DNA of 57,023 nucleotides. Source: Oscillospiraceae bacterium. GTDB taxonomy: Bacteria > Bacillota > Clostridia > Oscillospirales > Acutalibacteraceae. Under the pieces are notes generated by a model. The model was not told where the DNA came from, did not search any database, and saw nothing but the letters and a program-made list of their open reading frames with translations. The DNA lies in contig JAITGE010000025.1 of NCBI GenBank assembly GCA_031280825.1, positions 1 through 57,023 of the forward strand. The letters run 5' to 3'. The translations under genes were made by a program, and so were the position numbers. Of this stretch, positions 17,897 to 26,763 are shown piece by piece. Position 1 is the first letter of the stretch. The number at the start of each line of letters is the position of its first letter.

Positions 17897-18673
17897 CTAA
17901 CTTCCCGTTGACTTATATCGCCGCAGCCCTGCACGAAAAAAGGCGTAACACGGGATGAGAAACACAAGCGCAAGGATCGGCGCAAGCATATAAAATGAAT
18001 TTTGCGTTCTGCCCAGCAGATAGAGCAGCGGATAATACTGAAACAACGCAAGCGGAACGATATAGGTGAGGAATTTCAAGACGCCGCCGCCATAAATCGC
18101 GAACGGGTAGCGCCCAAACTCCCGCCCGCCGTGGGTTAGGATGTTCATGAACTCCAAGCCTTCTGTGGTGAAAAAGGCGAAAGAGGCGTAGACGATATAC
18201 AGCCCGAAGAAAACTGCCGCGCCGCAGGTAATCATCAAAACGAGAGTGACAATTTTATTCGGTGTCCAGTTCACGCCGCTTTTGGGGATTGCGTAACACA
18301 GCACCGCTGCGGCTTGCATAAATATGCCAAGCCGAATAAATTCGATATGCGACGCTAAAATCTGAAAGATGATGCCGCGCGGACGGACGAGTGCGCGGTC
18401 AAATTCACCGTTGCCGAGTAGCTGCGGGAAAATATCGAAGCCGCGCGCAAAAACCTCCGCCACTGAAAAAGCCATTGATACGACTGAAGTGCATAGCAGC
18501 ACTTGGCTTACAGTAAATCCATCAACTTCATGAAATCGGGTGAGCATAAACAGCACCCCGGTGACTGTGGCAAAAGACATGACGATTCTGCCGAGAATGT
18601 TGAGCGCAAACGTGATTTTATACTGCATCTGACTTTTGAGGTGCAGGGCAAAATATTTAAAATACAGTTTCAT
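17897..18673 (-). CDS. ABC-2 type transporter permease
   Basis: 258 residues with about six transmembrane helices; the polytopic layout and YIVPLALFQYYPLLYLLGR near the end fit the COG3694 permease of ABC-2 exporters. The start is ATG 18673, preceded by AAGGGGG; the stop of the previous gene lies only two bases before it. It is the third gene of an ATPase-permease-permease operon. The substrate is unknown; related systems include drug and polysaccharide exporters. Confidence 0.85.
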   Translation of the reverse strand: MKLYFKYFALHLKSQMQYKITFALNILGRIVMSFATVTGVLFMLTRFHEVDGFTVSQVLLCTSVVSMAFSVAEVFARGFDIFPQLLGNGEFDRALVRPRGIIFQILASHIEFIRLGIFMQAAAVLCYAIPKSGVNWTPNKIVTLVLMITCGAAVFFGLYIVYASFAFFTTEGLEFMNILTHGGREFGRYPFAIYGGGVLKFLTYIVPLALFQYYPLLYLLGRTQNSFYMLAPILALVFLIPCYAFFRAGLRRYKSTGS

Positions 18674-18675
18674 TT

Positions 18676-19473
18676 TTAACCCCCTTGTGTGACGGTACGC
18701 TTTAGCGAACGCTTCATCAGCCACTTGCCAAAAATCAGCATCACCGCCAGCCAAAATAGCTGCAAGCCGATTCCCCGCACTGCATCCGTGCCCGAAATAT
18801 TGCCGCTGTAAATTCGCAGCGGCATGTTTTGCATGGCGGCAAAGGGCAACAGCTCGACGACTTTCCGGAATGGCGCCGGAAAGAACGGGATAGGCAGAAC
18901 GCCTCCCGCGAGAAAATCCGCAAGGATGACAAAAATGGCGCTATACCGGCTCATTGTGTAAAATGCGGACATATAATCCAGAAGGCAGTATACTGTAACC
19001 ACGCACATTGCGGATACTGCGGAAATCAAAAACATCGAAAGCTGCCATAAATTTGAAGGCAATGCCATACGAAACGAAGGCGGCAAAATGAACGCAACCA
19101 TGAGAATGGGAGCGCACCGCAGTGTCGCTCTTGACACTCTGTCTGCAATCGTTTCAAAAAACCAGCGATTGTAAATATCCATCGGTCGCGCCAAATCGTA
19201 AACGATGTTTCCGCTGACGATGGCTTCCACCGCATTCCCGCCCACGCCCCACGGCATAAACAGCGCCAGAAAAGCCTGCTGTATCCATACGTAAGAAACA
19301 AGCTGCGAAAATTCCATGGGGAAGGCGGCGGGGTTCGCCCGGTAAAATGCCGAAAAAGCCAGTATCTCCATAAAGCCCCACGCGAATTGGGTGGTAAGCC
19401 CCGCGAATGCCGCCGCGCGGTATTGCAAGCCGTTGATGAAGCGTATCCGAAACAGGGAAAAATACTGCTTCAT
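18676..19473 (-). CDS. ABC-2 type transporter permease (first of two)
   Basis: 265 residues, about six transmembrane helices, with a long amphipathic start (YFSLFRIRFINGLQYRAAAF) as in COG4587 permeases. It overlaps the ATPase gene by four bases (ATGA) and leads directly into the second permease, so the three products should be made together as one exporter. No substrate motif can be read. Confidence 0.85.
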   Translation of the reverse strand: MKQYFSLFRIRFINGLQYRAAAFAGLTTQFAWGFMEILAFSAFYRANPAAFPMEFSQLVSYVWIQQAFLALFMPWGVGGNAVEAIVSGNIVYDLARPMDIYNRWFFETIADRVSRATLRCAPILMVAFILPPSFRMALPSNLWQLSMFLISAVSAMCVVTVYCLLDYMSAFYTMSRYSAIFVILADFLAGGVLPIPFFPAPFRKVVELLPFAAMQNMPLRIYSGNISGTDAVRGIGLQLFWLAVMLIFGKWLMKRSLKRTVTQGG

Positions 19474-20444
19474 ATCTCGTACTCCTTGTATAAGCCCGCG
19501 ACCATTTCCTCCGCCGAAACGTCTAAAACCGACACGTCCGTAAGCGAAACCTGTGCCGCAAGACGGGTGATCGCGTCAGAAACAGAAAGGATAACCGGAT
19601 CAAGCGTAATGACAACGCGCCCCTCCCGCGTTTCGCAAGGGGTCATGCCCTCGCAAAGCACGGGCGCATTGCCGATGTATTCAACGACCAAGGTCTTGCG
19701 TTCCGTGGAACGCTTTTTCAACTCGTCCAGGCTACCGTCCAGCAGGATACGCCCCTTGCCGATGAGCAGAATCCGCCTGGTCAGTGCTTCGATATCCTGC
19801 ATATCATGGGTGGTTAGAATCACCGTTGTGCCGCGCTCGGCGTTTAACTTTTTGATGAATTGCCGCACAGCGATTTTGGAAACCGCATCCAGACCAATGG
19901 TTGGCTCGTCCAGAAATAAAATCTTTGGGTTGTGTATCAGCGACGCCGCAATTTCGCAGCGCATTCGCTGGCCGAGGCTCAGGCTTCGCGCCGGTGTTTT
20001 TAGCAGTTCACTCAAATCCAGCAAGGCGGTTAGCTCATCCAAGCTGTTTTGATAAGTTTTCGCGTCTGTTTTGTAAATATCGCGAATCAACTCAAAGCTG
20101 TCGATAATCGGTACATCCCACCAAAGCTGGCTACGCTGCCCGAACACTACGCCGATTTCGCGCACATGCGCAACGCGGTTTCGCCACGGCGTACGCCCGT
20201 CAATCACGCATTCGCCGCGATCCGGCGTTAAAATGCCGCACATGATTTTGATGGTGGTGGATTTTCCCGCACCGTTGGGACCGATATAACCCACCATCTC
20301 GCCGTCTGCAATGGAAAAACTGACATCGTTTAGCGCGCGAATAAGCGTATATTCACGCGAAAACAGAGCCTTTACGGCGCGCCCGAACCCGGCTTGCCGT
20401 TTGGCGATCTTAAACGTTTTGTTGATGTTGGTGAGTGTGATCAT
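19470..20444 (-). CDS. ABC-2 transporter ATP-binding protein
   Basis: 324 residues. Walker A is GPNGAGKSTT (55-64), the ABC signature LSLGQR (155-160) and Walker B ILFLDEPTIGLD (175-186), followed by the H-loop in TTHDMQDIEAL. The extra C-terminal domain of about 90 residues is typical of COG4586 and daunorubicin-resistance-type ATPases. It powers the two permeases downstream. It is divergent from spoIIID, with 228 bases between them. Confidence 0.93.
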   Translation of the reverse strand: MITLTNINKTFKIAKRQAGFGRAVKALFSREYTLIRALNDVSFSIADGEMVGYIGPNGAGKSTTIKIMCGILTPDRGECVIDGRTPWRNRVAHVREIGVVFGQRSQLWWDVPIIDSFELIRDIYKTDAKTYQNSLDELTALLDLSELLKTPARSLSLGQRMRCEIAASLIHNPKILFLDEPTIGLDAVSKIAVRQFIKKLNAERGTTVILTTHDMQDIEALTRRILLIGKGRILLDGSLDELKKRSTERKTLVVEYIGNAPVLCEGMTPCETREGRVVITLDPVILSVSDAITRLAAQVSLTDVSVLDVSAEEMVAGLYKEYEI

Positions 20445-20526
20445 AAGCTCTCCTGTGGACTTGGCAAAACCTTTCCCTACGTCTACCTACAACATGTTTG
20501 TTCTTCATTATATCGTGTTCATTGAA

Positions 20527-20547
20527 AAAAAGCAATCCTTGCTTTTT
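20527..20547. terminator. Short A/T-flanked hairpin in the divergent gap
   Basis: AAAAAGCAA (20527-20535), loop TCC, TTGCTTTTT (20539-20547). It has the form of an intrinsic terminator on both strands, yet no gene ends here; it lies between the divergent ABC ATPase and spoIIID genes. Confidence 0.5.
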
Positions 20548-20671
20548 GCCGTTTGTCGCTTTGCTTTCGATAAATTCCCGAAATGCACTTCTAAAATGCT
20601 CCAAGCGACCATAGGAATAGCTCAGCAGCCGATTCCGGCGATGCCGATTGACAGAGTGGAGGGAACAACGG

Positions 20672-20929
20672 GTGAAAGGTATTGTGGAAGAACGCGCCAT
20701 TGAGTTGGGTTCTTACATCGTTGAGCACCAGGCAACCGTTCGCGCGGCAGCAAAGCAGTTCGGGGTAAGCAAATCCACCGTTCATATGGATGTTAGTGAG
20801 CGCTTGCGCCGATTGCACCCGCAGCTTTATGGGCAGGTGCGGCGGGTTTTGGATGTGAACAAATCGGAGCGGCATATTCGCGGCGGCATGGCCACGCGTG
20901 AAAAATACCGCTGTGAGGATGAAATATAG
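20672..20929 (+). CDS. spoIIID: Sporulation transcriptional regulator SpoIIID
   Basis: 85 residues from GTG 20672, with GGAGGG 8 bases upstream. The helix-turn-helix reads VRAAAKQFGVSKSTVHMDVS, and the basic C-terminal tail HIRGGMATREKYR aligns by eye with B. subtilis SpoIIID, which is 93 residues. SpoIIID is a mother-cell DNA-binding protein that switches on or represses genes after engulfment. Its presence marks an endospore former. It is monocistronic or read into the HAD gene, which has its own promoter. Confidence 0.95.
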   Translation: MKGIVEERAIELGSYIVEHQATVRAAAKQFGVSKSTVHMDVSERLRRLHPQLYGQVRRVLDVNKSERHIRGGMATREKYRCEDEI

Positions 20930-20937
20930 GATTTCTC

Positions 20938-20966
20938 TTGCGCGGCGCGGCGCGGGGTGCTACAAT
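20938..20966 (+). promoter_or_regulatory. Promoter of the HAD phosphatase gene
   Basis: TTGCGC (20938-20943), 17-base spacer, TACAAT (20961-20966). A transcript from here would start near 20973, which favours ATG 20998 over the earlier in-frame starts. Confidence 0.5.
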
Positions 20967-20997
20967 GTCCTCATCAGCATGGAATGGGGTAGGGGAT

Positions 20998-21690
20998 ATG
21001 CGCTTACAGGATTGCTTCCCGCCGCACCGCGCGGCAATCTTTGATCTGGATGGCACGTTGTTGGATTCTATGTGGGTGTGGCATCGGGTGGATGCGGAAT
21101 TTTTTGCCCGCCGCAGGTTGACCCTCCCCGCGGACTATGCGGCGGGGATTGTTTCGATGACCTTTCGCGAAACGGCGGAATATACCATTGCGCGGTTTGG
21201 CTTGCGGGAAGCGCCGGAAACCGTGATGGCGGAGTGGAACGAGCTGAGCTTTGCGCACTACCGTGATGATGTGCGGCTAAAGCCCGGGGCTTATGCCGTT
21301 TTGCGGCAATTGCGGGCGATGGGCGTAAAATTGGGCATCGCCACGAGCCTGACGCACAGCTTCATGGAAGCGGTTTTGGCAAGCAATGGTATTCTGGATT
21401 GGTTTGATGCGCTGGCATCCTGCGATGATGTGCGGCGTGGAAAGGGCTACCCGGATATTTATCGGCTGGCGGCGGCGCGCCTGGGCGAGACTTGCGCTCG
21501 GTGTGTTGCGTTTGAGGATATAGCCAAGGGCTTGCAGGGCGTTCGCGCGGCAGGCATGACCGCCTGTGCTGTGTGGGAGCCTGCTTCCGGGCAGGATTGG
21601 GACGAGATGTGCCGCTTGGCTGCTTATACCATACGGCAATGGGATGAGGTGATTTTGAATGATGCAAAAAACGGAGCGGCGCCGGAATAA
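20998..21690 (+). CDS. HAD family hydrolase (beta-phosphoglucomutase/phosphatase type)
   Basis: 230 residues. HAD motif I is FDLDGTLLDS with the nucleophile Asp, motif II is GIATSLTHS, motif III has Lys in RRGKGYPDIY, and motif IV is CVAFEDIAKGLQGVRAAGM. The helical cap follows motif I, as in subfamily I enzymes. It should dephosphorylate or isomerise a small phosphate ester; the substrate cannot be read. TAGGGGA precedes ATG 20998. The end overlaps the next gene by 32 bases, so the two are probably co-translated. Confidence 0.9.
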   Translation: MRLQDCFPPHRAAIFDLDGTLLDSMWVWHRVDAEFFARRRLTLPADYAAGIVSMTFRETAEYTIARFGLREAPETVMAEWNELSFAHYRDDVRLKPGAYAVLRQLRAMGVKLGIATSLTHSFMEAVLASNGILDWFDALASCDDVRRGKGYPDIYRLAAARLGETCARCVAFEDIAKGLQGVRAAGMTACAVWEPASGQDWDEMCRLAAYTIRQWDEVILNDAKNGAAPE

Positions 21691-22915
21691 TATGCCGGCA
21701 CTGCTGGCGGCGGTTTGTTTTTTTCTCACGTGCTTTGGCTGCGCGGCGCACCCGATTGTGCCCTCCTCCACAGGCGCGGCACCGTCGGACGCTCCGCTGC
21801 CGCAGGATGAATTGCGAGCCGTTTGGATCAGCTATTATGAGCTTACGCAGGATGCGAAAACGACGCGGGAGCAATTCGCGCAGCGCTATTGGGAAATTTT
21901 TTCGCGCATAAAAACGTTTGGCTTGAATACTGTGTTTTTACATGTGCGTTCCTATTCGGACGCGATTTATCCTTCGGATATCTTTCCCTGGTCCGCTACT
22001 TTGACAGGAGTGCAGGGCAAAAGTCCGGGCTACGATCCGCTGGCGATTTTGTTGGGCTTGGCTGCGAAAACCGGGTTGAAAATCCATGCGTGGATCAATC
22101 CCTTTCGTGTGGTGAAAACCGTAAATGTGCCGAAGCTGGCCGCGAAGCATCCCGCAAAGAGATTGATTGCCGCCGGCGACCGCCGTGTTTTGGAGCACGG
22201 CGGGTATTTTTACTGGAATCCGGCATTACCGGAAAATCACGCGCTGCTGTGCGACGGCGTGCGGGAGTTATTGGAAAACTATCCACAGCTGGCTGGTGTG
22301 CATATTGACGACTATTTTTACCCCACAGCCGCGCCGGCATTTGACGCACCCGAATATAAGGCTTATTTGGCGGCGGGCGGCGAAATGGATTTGCCCGCTT
22401 GGCGGCGGGAATTGGTGAGCGCATGTGTTGCGGGGCTTTACCGCACAACCAAGCGCGTTAACGCGAACGCTGTTTTCAGCATTAGTCCCTCCTCCAATAT
22501 TGAAAAAAATCGCGATGAAATGTTTGCCGATGTGGAGCGCTGGCTGCGCGAACCCGGGTTTTGCGATTGGATGCTCCCGCAGACGTATTTCGGCTTTGAG
22601 CATTATAAGCTTCCCTTTGCGGATTTGGCGCGGCGTTGGGACGCGCTTGCGGTGCAGACGCAAACCCATGCCCGGCTGGCATTTGGGCTTGCGGCATACA
22701 AATGCGGCACGGAGGACGTGTATGCCGGCACGGGGCGACAGGAATGGCTTGCCGGGGCGGATATCCTGGCGCGTCAGCTGCGGTTGATTCGCACGCTGCA
22801 GCGCTATAGCGGTTTTTCGATTTACTCCTGTGAAAGCTTCTTTGGCGGCGAACTTCCGGAAATTGCAAGAAAGAACATGGATAACTTCCAAATTGTGCTT
22901 GGCGGCGCCGCGTGA
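21659..22915 (+). CDS. GHL10-type (DUF187) glycosidase-like lipoprotein
   Basis: 418 residues. A short basic start and hydrophobic stretch end in CFGC (Cys about 22), a weak lipobox. The main domain starts at ELRAVWISYYEL and contains FGLNTVFLHVRSYSDAIYPS, KTGLKIHAWINPFRV, HIDDYFYP and PQTYFGFEH, the usual order of the glycosyl-hydrolase-like 10 (GHL10, PF02638) TIM barrel. The Asp-Asp pair in HIDDYFYP is a candidate active site. Peptidoglycan or another surface glycan is the likely target. AGGTGA before ATG 21659 sets the start. Confidence 0.85.
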   Translation: MMQKTERRRNNMPALLAAVCFFLTCFGCAAHPIVPSSTGAAPSDAPLPQDELRAVWISYYELTQDAKTTREQFAQRYWEIFSRIKTFGLNTVFLHVRSYSDAIYPSDIFPWSATLTGVQGKSPGYDPLAILLGLAAKTGLKIHAWINPFRVVKTVNVPKLAAKHPAKRLIAAGDRRVLEHGGYFYWNPALPENHALLCDGVRELLENYPQLAGVHIDDYFYPTAAPAFDAPEYKAYLAAGGEMDLPAWRRELVSACVAGLYRTTKRVNANAVFSISPSSNIEKNRDEMFADVERWLREPGFCDWMLPQTYFGFEHYKLPFADLARRWDALAVQTQTHARLAFGLAAYKCGTEDVYAGTGRQEWLAGADILARQLRLIRTLQRYSGFSIYSCESFFGGELPEIARKNMDNFQIVLGGAA

Positions 22916-22958
22916 TCGCTTTTCTTGCGTCGATTTTGTGTCATTCTTGCGAAAACGC

Positions 22959-22988
22959 TTGTCATTTTGTGCTTTTGTGTGGTATAAT
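22959..22988 (+). promoter_or_regulatory. Promoter of the large amidase gene
   Basis: TTGTCA (22959-22964), 18-base spacer, TATAAT (22983-22988); the ATG is 53 bases further on. Confidence 0.6.
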
Positions 22989-23041
22989 ACAAAAGTTTAG
23001 TTGTACCCATAAATTGTAACAGGCGAGTAAAGGAGAAAGCA

Positions 23042-25984
23042 ATGGATGAGCATGGTCAAGCGGATGCGGTTGGCTTTTCTTTGAAAAGGAAAAAGCTCCG
23101 GCTGTGTATTGTGCTGGCGTTTGGCGCCGTGCTGATCGCGGCGGGGCTGTGCGTGGCGTTCGGGGTGCAAAAATGGATTTTTGACACCAAAGCGGAGCCG
23201 GACAGACACATAGCCGCCACGACGGCGCCCGTTGCAACGGAAGAAGCAACGGTTACCACGCCGCAAGTTGCCGCAGTGGATTGGCGGCCGCAACCGCGCG
23301 ACCATGCGCGAAAAAGCGCTTTGCTGGTCAACCCCACACAAGCGAAAGCGGAGCAGGCGATCGGGCTTGGCTTTGATTCGCTGCTGCTGGATTTTTCCTT
23401 TACCGATTACAATACGGCACAGCTGGAGCAAGCCAAGACGCTGCTGGATGATCTGGGTGCGCGTAAGCTCTATCGTGCCGTGCGGCTTGACGCCGCGGCG
23501 GATGCGGGCGTGCTGGCGACGGGACTTGGCAAGCTGCTGCGCATGACCTCGCTGGATGCCGTCGTTCTTTCTGTCGATTTTGCAAGTGAGACGGCGTTGG
23601 CGCGGTTCAAGACCGATCTTGCCGCGCTTGCTTCAGTTTTACGGCAGGCGGAGCTGGAATTGCCTGTTCTCGTGGAGGTTGGTGATCCAATATTCTCAGC
23701 GGCGGCGCAGGAAATCGCCGTGCTTGTGGCGGCGGCGCCGCAGGGTGAGCTGCTGCTGCGGGCGGCGGGCGACGCAGGGAAATCCGTTTTGGCGTGGAAA
23801 GCGATGCTTCCCGGGGGCGCGAAAACGCCCGTTGGCGTGTTGGCGGACATGAAAACCGCGCTGGGTAAGGGTGGCGCAAGCGAGGCGGCCATGCTTTTAA
23901 CGGCTTTGGAAAAAAACGAAGCCGATAGCGTTGTCTTGGCAAATGTGGATTTTGCCCCGCAGGACGTTGCCGCCGCCGCATTGCTGAAATCGTATTATGC
24001 GGGAGAATTGGCGGTTGAAGCCCTCACGCGAAAGCTTAGCTTTCGCAAGCCTTTTACTGAGATGAAGCAACAGCAGGTACTGGAATCCAAAGAACCGGAG
24101 ATAAGTTTTTCGGGCGGTTCCAGTCCGCTTTTTCCGCTACTGCTCAACGGCAAGGAGATCAAACGTAACGAAAGCGGCGATTTTTCAATTGAATGTGCCC
24201 TTCAGGCAGGGGAGAACAGTTTTACGTTTGAGCACCAGGGGCAGAAATATACAGTTCGTGTGACGTATGCCGTTCAGGTGCTGCAAAAGGTTCGCCCGAA
24301 TTCTGTGGTGGAAACGACGGGAGATGTGGATTTTGCCATCCGCGCAGTGGCGCTGCGCGGTGCGGCGGTGAAGGCTGTTTTGGGCAAGGATGTCATCACG
24401 CTCAAGCCCGGCGCGGCACAGCCGCAGGAGGAAGGCGCGACGCATGAGGAGGACAGCGCGTTCATAACATATGAAGGCGTGTTTCGCTTGCCAACGTCCG
24501 GCGCGAGCCGCAAAAGCTTGGGTTATGTGGAGGTTACGGCGACCTATGCGGGCATAACGAACACCAAAAGCGGAGCGAAAATCATTTTGCTGCCGCGCAC
24601 GGAGGACGCCGCCGAGGCGGAGCCGCCCAAGACCACGGCGTCGCACAGCTCGACAGCTTCACCGGCCGGCACTGCGGCGGGCGAAACAGATGAAAAAACG
24701 ACAAGCGGAGAAACAGACGCTACAACGGAGAACAGCGTGAAGGAGCTTCTCACGCCCTATGAATATAACGGCGAAAGCGGCAAATTCCGCATGATTGAGG
24801 TGACTGAGGATTACGCAAACACGCGTTCCAACAGCGTGCTCAACGAGGATTCTATTCCGCGTTCGTCGCCCTTGCTGAAGGGGACGTTTGATTTTGTGGT
24901 CGGCGAGGATACCATCGAGGGAACGACGCATTACCACCTGAAATCCGGTAAACGGATCGAGGATGCATTTGTGAAGGTTATCAAAAGCGGCTACAATTTG
25001 CCGCTCAACCGCATACGTGCCACATCCTCGAGCAAAGACGGGGCGCTGGAGCTGCGTTTTCGCGTGGATTGGAAAATTCCCTTCAACGTGGATCTTATCG
25101 GTCAAGGCTATGAATCCAGCAATGGCTATGCGTATGGCGTAAGCAGTTACACTGCCACAGGGCTGGAGCTTGTATTTTATCACACAGGCAGTTATAGCGA
25201 CGGCCTGAAGCTCGGAAGCGGCACGGTGGTTGGCGGCGCGGATTGGAGCGCAAGCAGCAGCAAAAATACCGTTACGCTTAAGCTGGAATTTCGGAAGGCG
25301 GCAAGGTTTTACGGTTATCACGCGGCGTATGACGGCAACGAGCTGGTGATTACACTGCGGGCGAAGCCGCCGGGCAAGCTGGACGGCGCGGTGATTGTGC
25401 TTGACCCTGGGCATGGCGGGGGTGAGGTTGGCTCGGATTTGAGTGTTTCCCACGCGACATTGAAATACGAAAAGCAGGTCAACCTTGTTTTGGCAAAAAA
25501 AATAAAAGCCCTGCTGGAGGAAGAGGGCGCGACGGTTTACCTGACCCGCACAGGGGATTCCGCGCTTTCGCTCCAGGAGCGCGCGGCGTATCTGCGCAAG
25601 AAAAATCCGGATATGTTCATCAGTATCCACTGTGATTCCTACAGCAAATCCTCTGTTATGGGGACTTCCGCGTTTTATTATCGCCCATATTCCTATCCCC
25701 TGGCCGACGCGATTCACCGGCGGCTTGTGAGCACTTATAAAGACAAGATATACACCAACAGCAATTATGATAACGCGGCGGATTTGCGCGAGAAGGTGGA
25801 TCGTGGCACGAAGTTTTATCCCTTTGCCGTCACGCGGGTGGAGGAATGCCCCGCCGTGCTGATTGAATATGGCTTTGGCTCAAATATGACCGAATGCAGG
25901 GTGCTGCAAAGGGACAGCTACCAGAATCGCCTTGCCGAAGCAACGGTTGCGGGCATTGAGGATTACCTCAAGGCGGCGCAATGA
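23042..25984 (+). CDS. Membrane-anchored N-acetylmuramoyl-L-alanine amidase with large extracytoplasmic N-terminal region
   Basis: 980 residues. One transmembrane helix (about 18-41) is followed by a TIM-barrel-like part (about 88-330: GFDSLLLDFSFTDY, LDAVVLSVDF, PVLVEVGDP), an Ig-like region near 350-420, a Thr/Ser-rich linker near 540-575, a beta-rich AMIN-like domain (about 580-775) and Amidase_3 from about 783. Zinc ligands are the His of DPGHGG, Glu of KYEKQVNL and His of SIHCDS; the catalytic Glu lies in VLIEYGFGS. It cleaves the stem peptide from MurNAc. AAGGAG precedes ATG 23042. It sits next to the GHL10-like lipoprotein, so both probably work on peptidoglycan. Confidence 0.9.
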   Translation: MDEHGQADAVGFSLKRKKLRLCIVLAFGAVLIAAGLCVAFGVQKWIFDTKAEPDRHIAATTAPVATEEATVTTPQVAAVDWRPQPRDHARKSALLVNPTQAKAEQAIGLGFDSLLLDFSFTDYNTAQLEQAKTLLDDLGARKLYRAVRLDAAADAGVLATGLGKLLRMTSLDAVVLSVDFASETALARFKTDLAALASVLRQAELELPVLVEVGDPIFSAAAQEIAVLVAAAPQGELLLRAAGDAGKSVLAWKAMLPGGAKTPVGVLADMKTALGKGGASEAAMLLTALEKNEADSVVLANVDFAPQDVAAAALLKSYYAGELAVEALTRKLSFRKPFTEMKQQQVLESKEPEISFSGGSSPLFPLLLNGKEIKRNESGDFSIECALQAGENSFTFEHQGQKYTVRVTYAVQVLQKVRPNSVVETTGDVDFAIRAVALRGAAVKAVLGKDVITLKPGAAQPQEEGATHEEDSAFITYEGVFRLPTSGASRKSLGYVEVTATYAGITNTKSGAKIILLPRTEDAAEAEPPKTTASHSSTASPAGTAAGETDEKTTSGETDATTENSVKELLTPYEYNGESGKFRMIEVTEDYANTRSNSVLNEDSIPRSSPLLKGTFDFVVGEDTIEGTTHYHLKSGKRIEDAFVKVIKSGYNLPLNRIRATSSSKDGALELRFRVDWKIPFNVDLIGQGYESSNGYAYGVSSYTATGLELVFYHTGSYSDGLKLGSGTVVGGADWSASSSKNTVTLKLEFRKAARFYGYHAAYDGNELVITLRAKPPGKLDGAVIVLDPGHGGGEVGSDLSVSHATLKYEKQVNLVLAKKIKALLEEEGATVYLTRTGDSALSLQERAAYLRKKNPDMFISIHCDSYSKSSVMGTSAFYYRPYSYPLADAIHRRLVSTYKDKIYTNSNYDNAADLREKVDRGTKFYPFAVTRVEECPAVLIEYGFGSNMTECRVLQRDSYQNRLAEATVAGIEDYLKAAQ

Positions 25985-25991
25985 GAAGCGT

Positions 25992-26015
25992 ACCCGCCGG
26001 TGATTCCCGGCGGGT
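25992..26015. terminator. Terminator hairpin between amidase and nagB
   Basis: ACCCGCCGG (25992-26000), loop TGATTC, CCGGCGGGT (26007-26015): a 9-bp perfect stem between two convergent genes, followed by only a short T-containing run. Confidence 0.7.
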
Positions 26016-26021
26016 GTATTG

Positions 26022-26744
26022 TTAGAGCAGCGCGGCGGCTGCGGAATCCAGATATATAAAGACATTTGGATGGTTTTGCAGAGCGGTCGCCGGGCAGCGG
26101 GGGCTGATTTTGCCGCGGCACATCTCGCGCACCGCCCAAGCCTTGACCTCGCCGGTAGCGATGAGAAGCATCTTCCGTGCCCGCAAAATTTGCCCCACAC
26201 CCATCGTCATTGCATAGCGTGGCATCGGCGTATCGGTAAAATAGCAGGCGTTGGCGTCCAGCGTGCTTTGTGTGAGCGCGGCGCGATAGGCTTCGCCGGT
26301 GAAGCGTTCCGCCGGTTCATTAAAGCCGATGTGTCCGTTGCGTCCGATGCCCAGCAACTGCACATCGATCCCGCCCGCAGCTTCAATCGCCTGGCGGTAG
26401 CGTTCGCTTTCGGCAAGCGTGTCCGGCGCGTTGCCGTCAAGAAAATGGCAGTTGCTCACCGGGATGTCAATATGTGAAAACAGCTCCCGCGCCATGAAGC
26501 TGTGGAAGCTGCAGGGGTGCGTGGGCGGCAGATCGCAATATTCGTCCAAATTGAAGCTTTGCACTTGCGCAAAGCTGGCTTTGCCCGCCGCGCATTGTTC
26601 GGCAATGTGTCGATATGTCGGAATCGGGCTGGCTCCTGTAGCAAGACCCAGCACAGCGTCGGGCTTTTGCCGCACCGTATCGCAAAGCATATCACCGACG
26701 ATGCGCCCAATGCTCTGCGCATCCTGTAAAATTTGTACGTTCAT
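26022..26744 (-). CDS. nagB: Glucosamine-6-phosphate deaminase
   Basis: 240 residues. LGLATGASPIPTYRHI binds the phosphate, and FNLDEYCDLP and GIGRNGHIGFNEP carry catalytic residues of the NagB/GPI family. It turns glucosamine-6-phosphate into fructose-6-phosphate and ammonia and so feeds amino sugars from wall turnover into glycolysis. CGGAGG lies before ATG 26744. It is followed upstream in the same direction by rdgB, and it meets the amidase gene tail to tail. Confidence 0.94.
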   Translation of the reverse strand: MNVQILQDAQSIGRIVGDMLCDTVRQKPDAVLGLATGASPIPTYRHIAEQCAAGKASFAQVQSFNLDEYCDLPPTHPCSFHSFMARELFSHIDIPVSNCHFLDGNAPDTLAESERYRQAIEAAGGIDVQLLGIGRNGHIGFNEPAERFTGEAYRAALTQSTLDANACYFTDTPMPRYAMTMGVGQILRARKMLLIATGEVKAWAVREMCRGKISPRCPATALQNHPNVFIYLDSAAAALL

Positions 26745-26763
26745 CCCCGTATCCTCCGATGCT

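Noticed and set aside
24659-25717. 350-residue antisense frame within the amidase gene
   Set aside because: No start signal or motif; it mirrors conserved amidase and AMIN-like codons.
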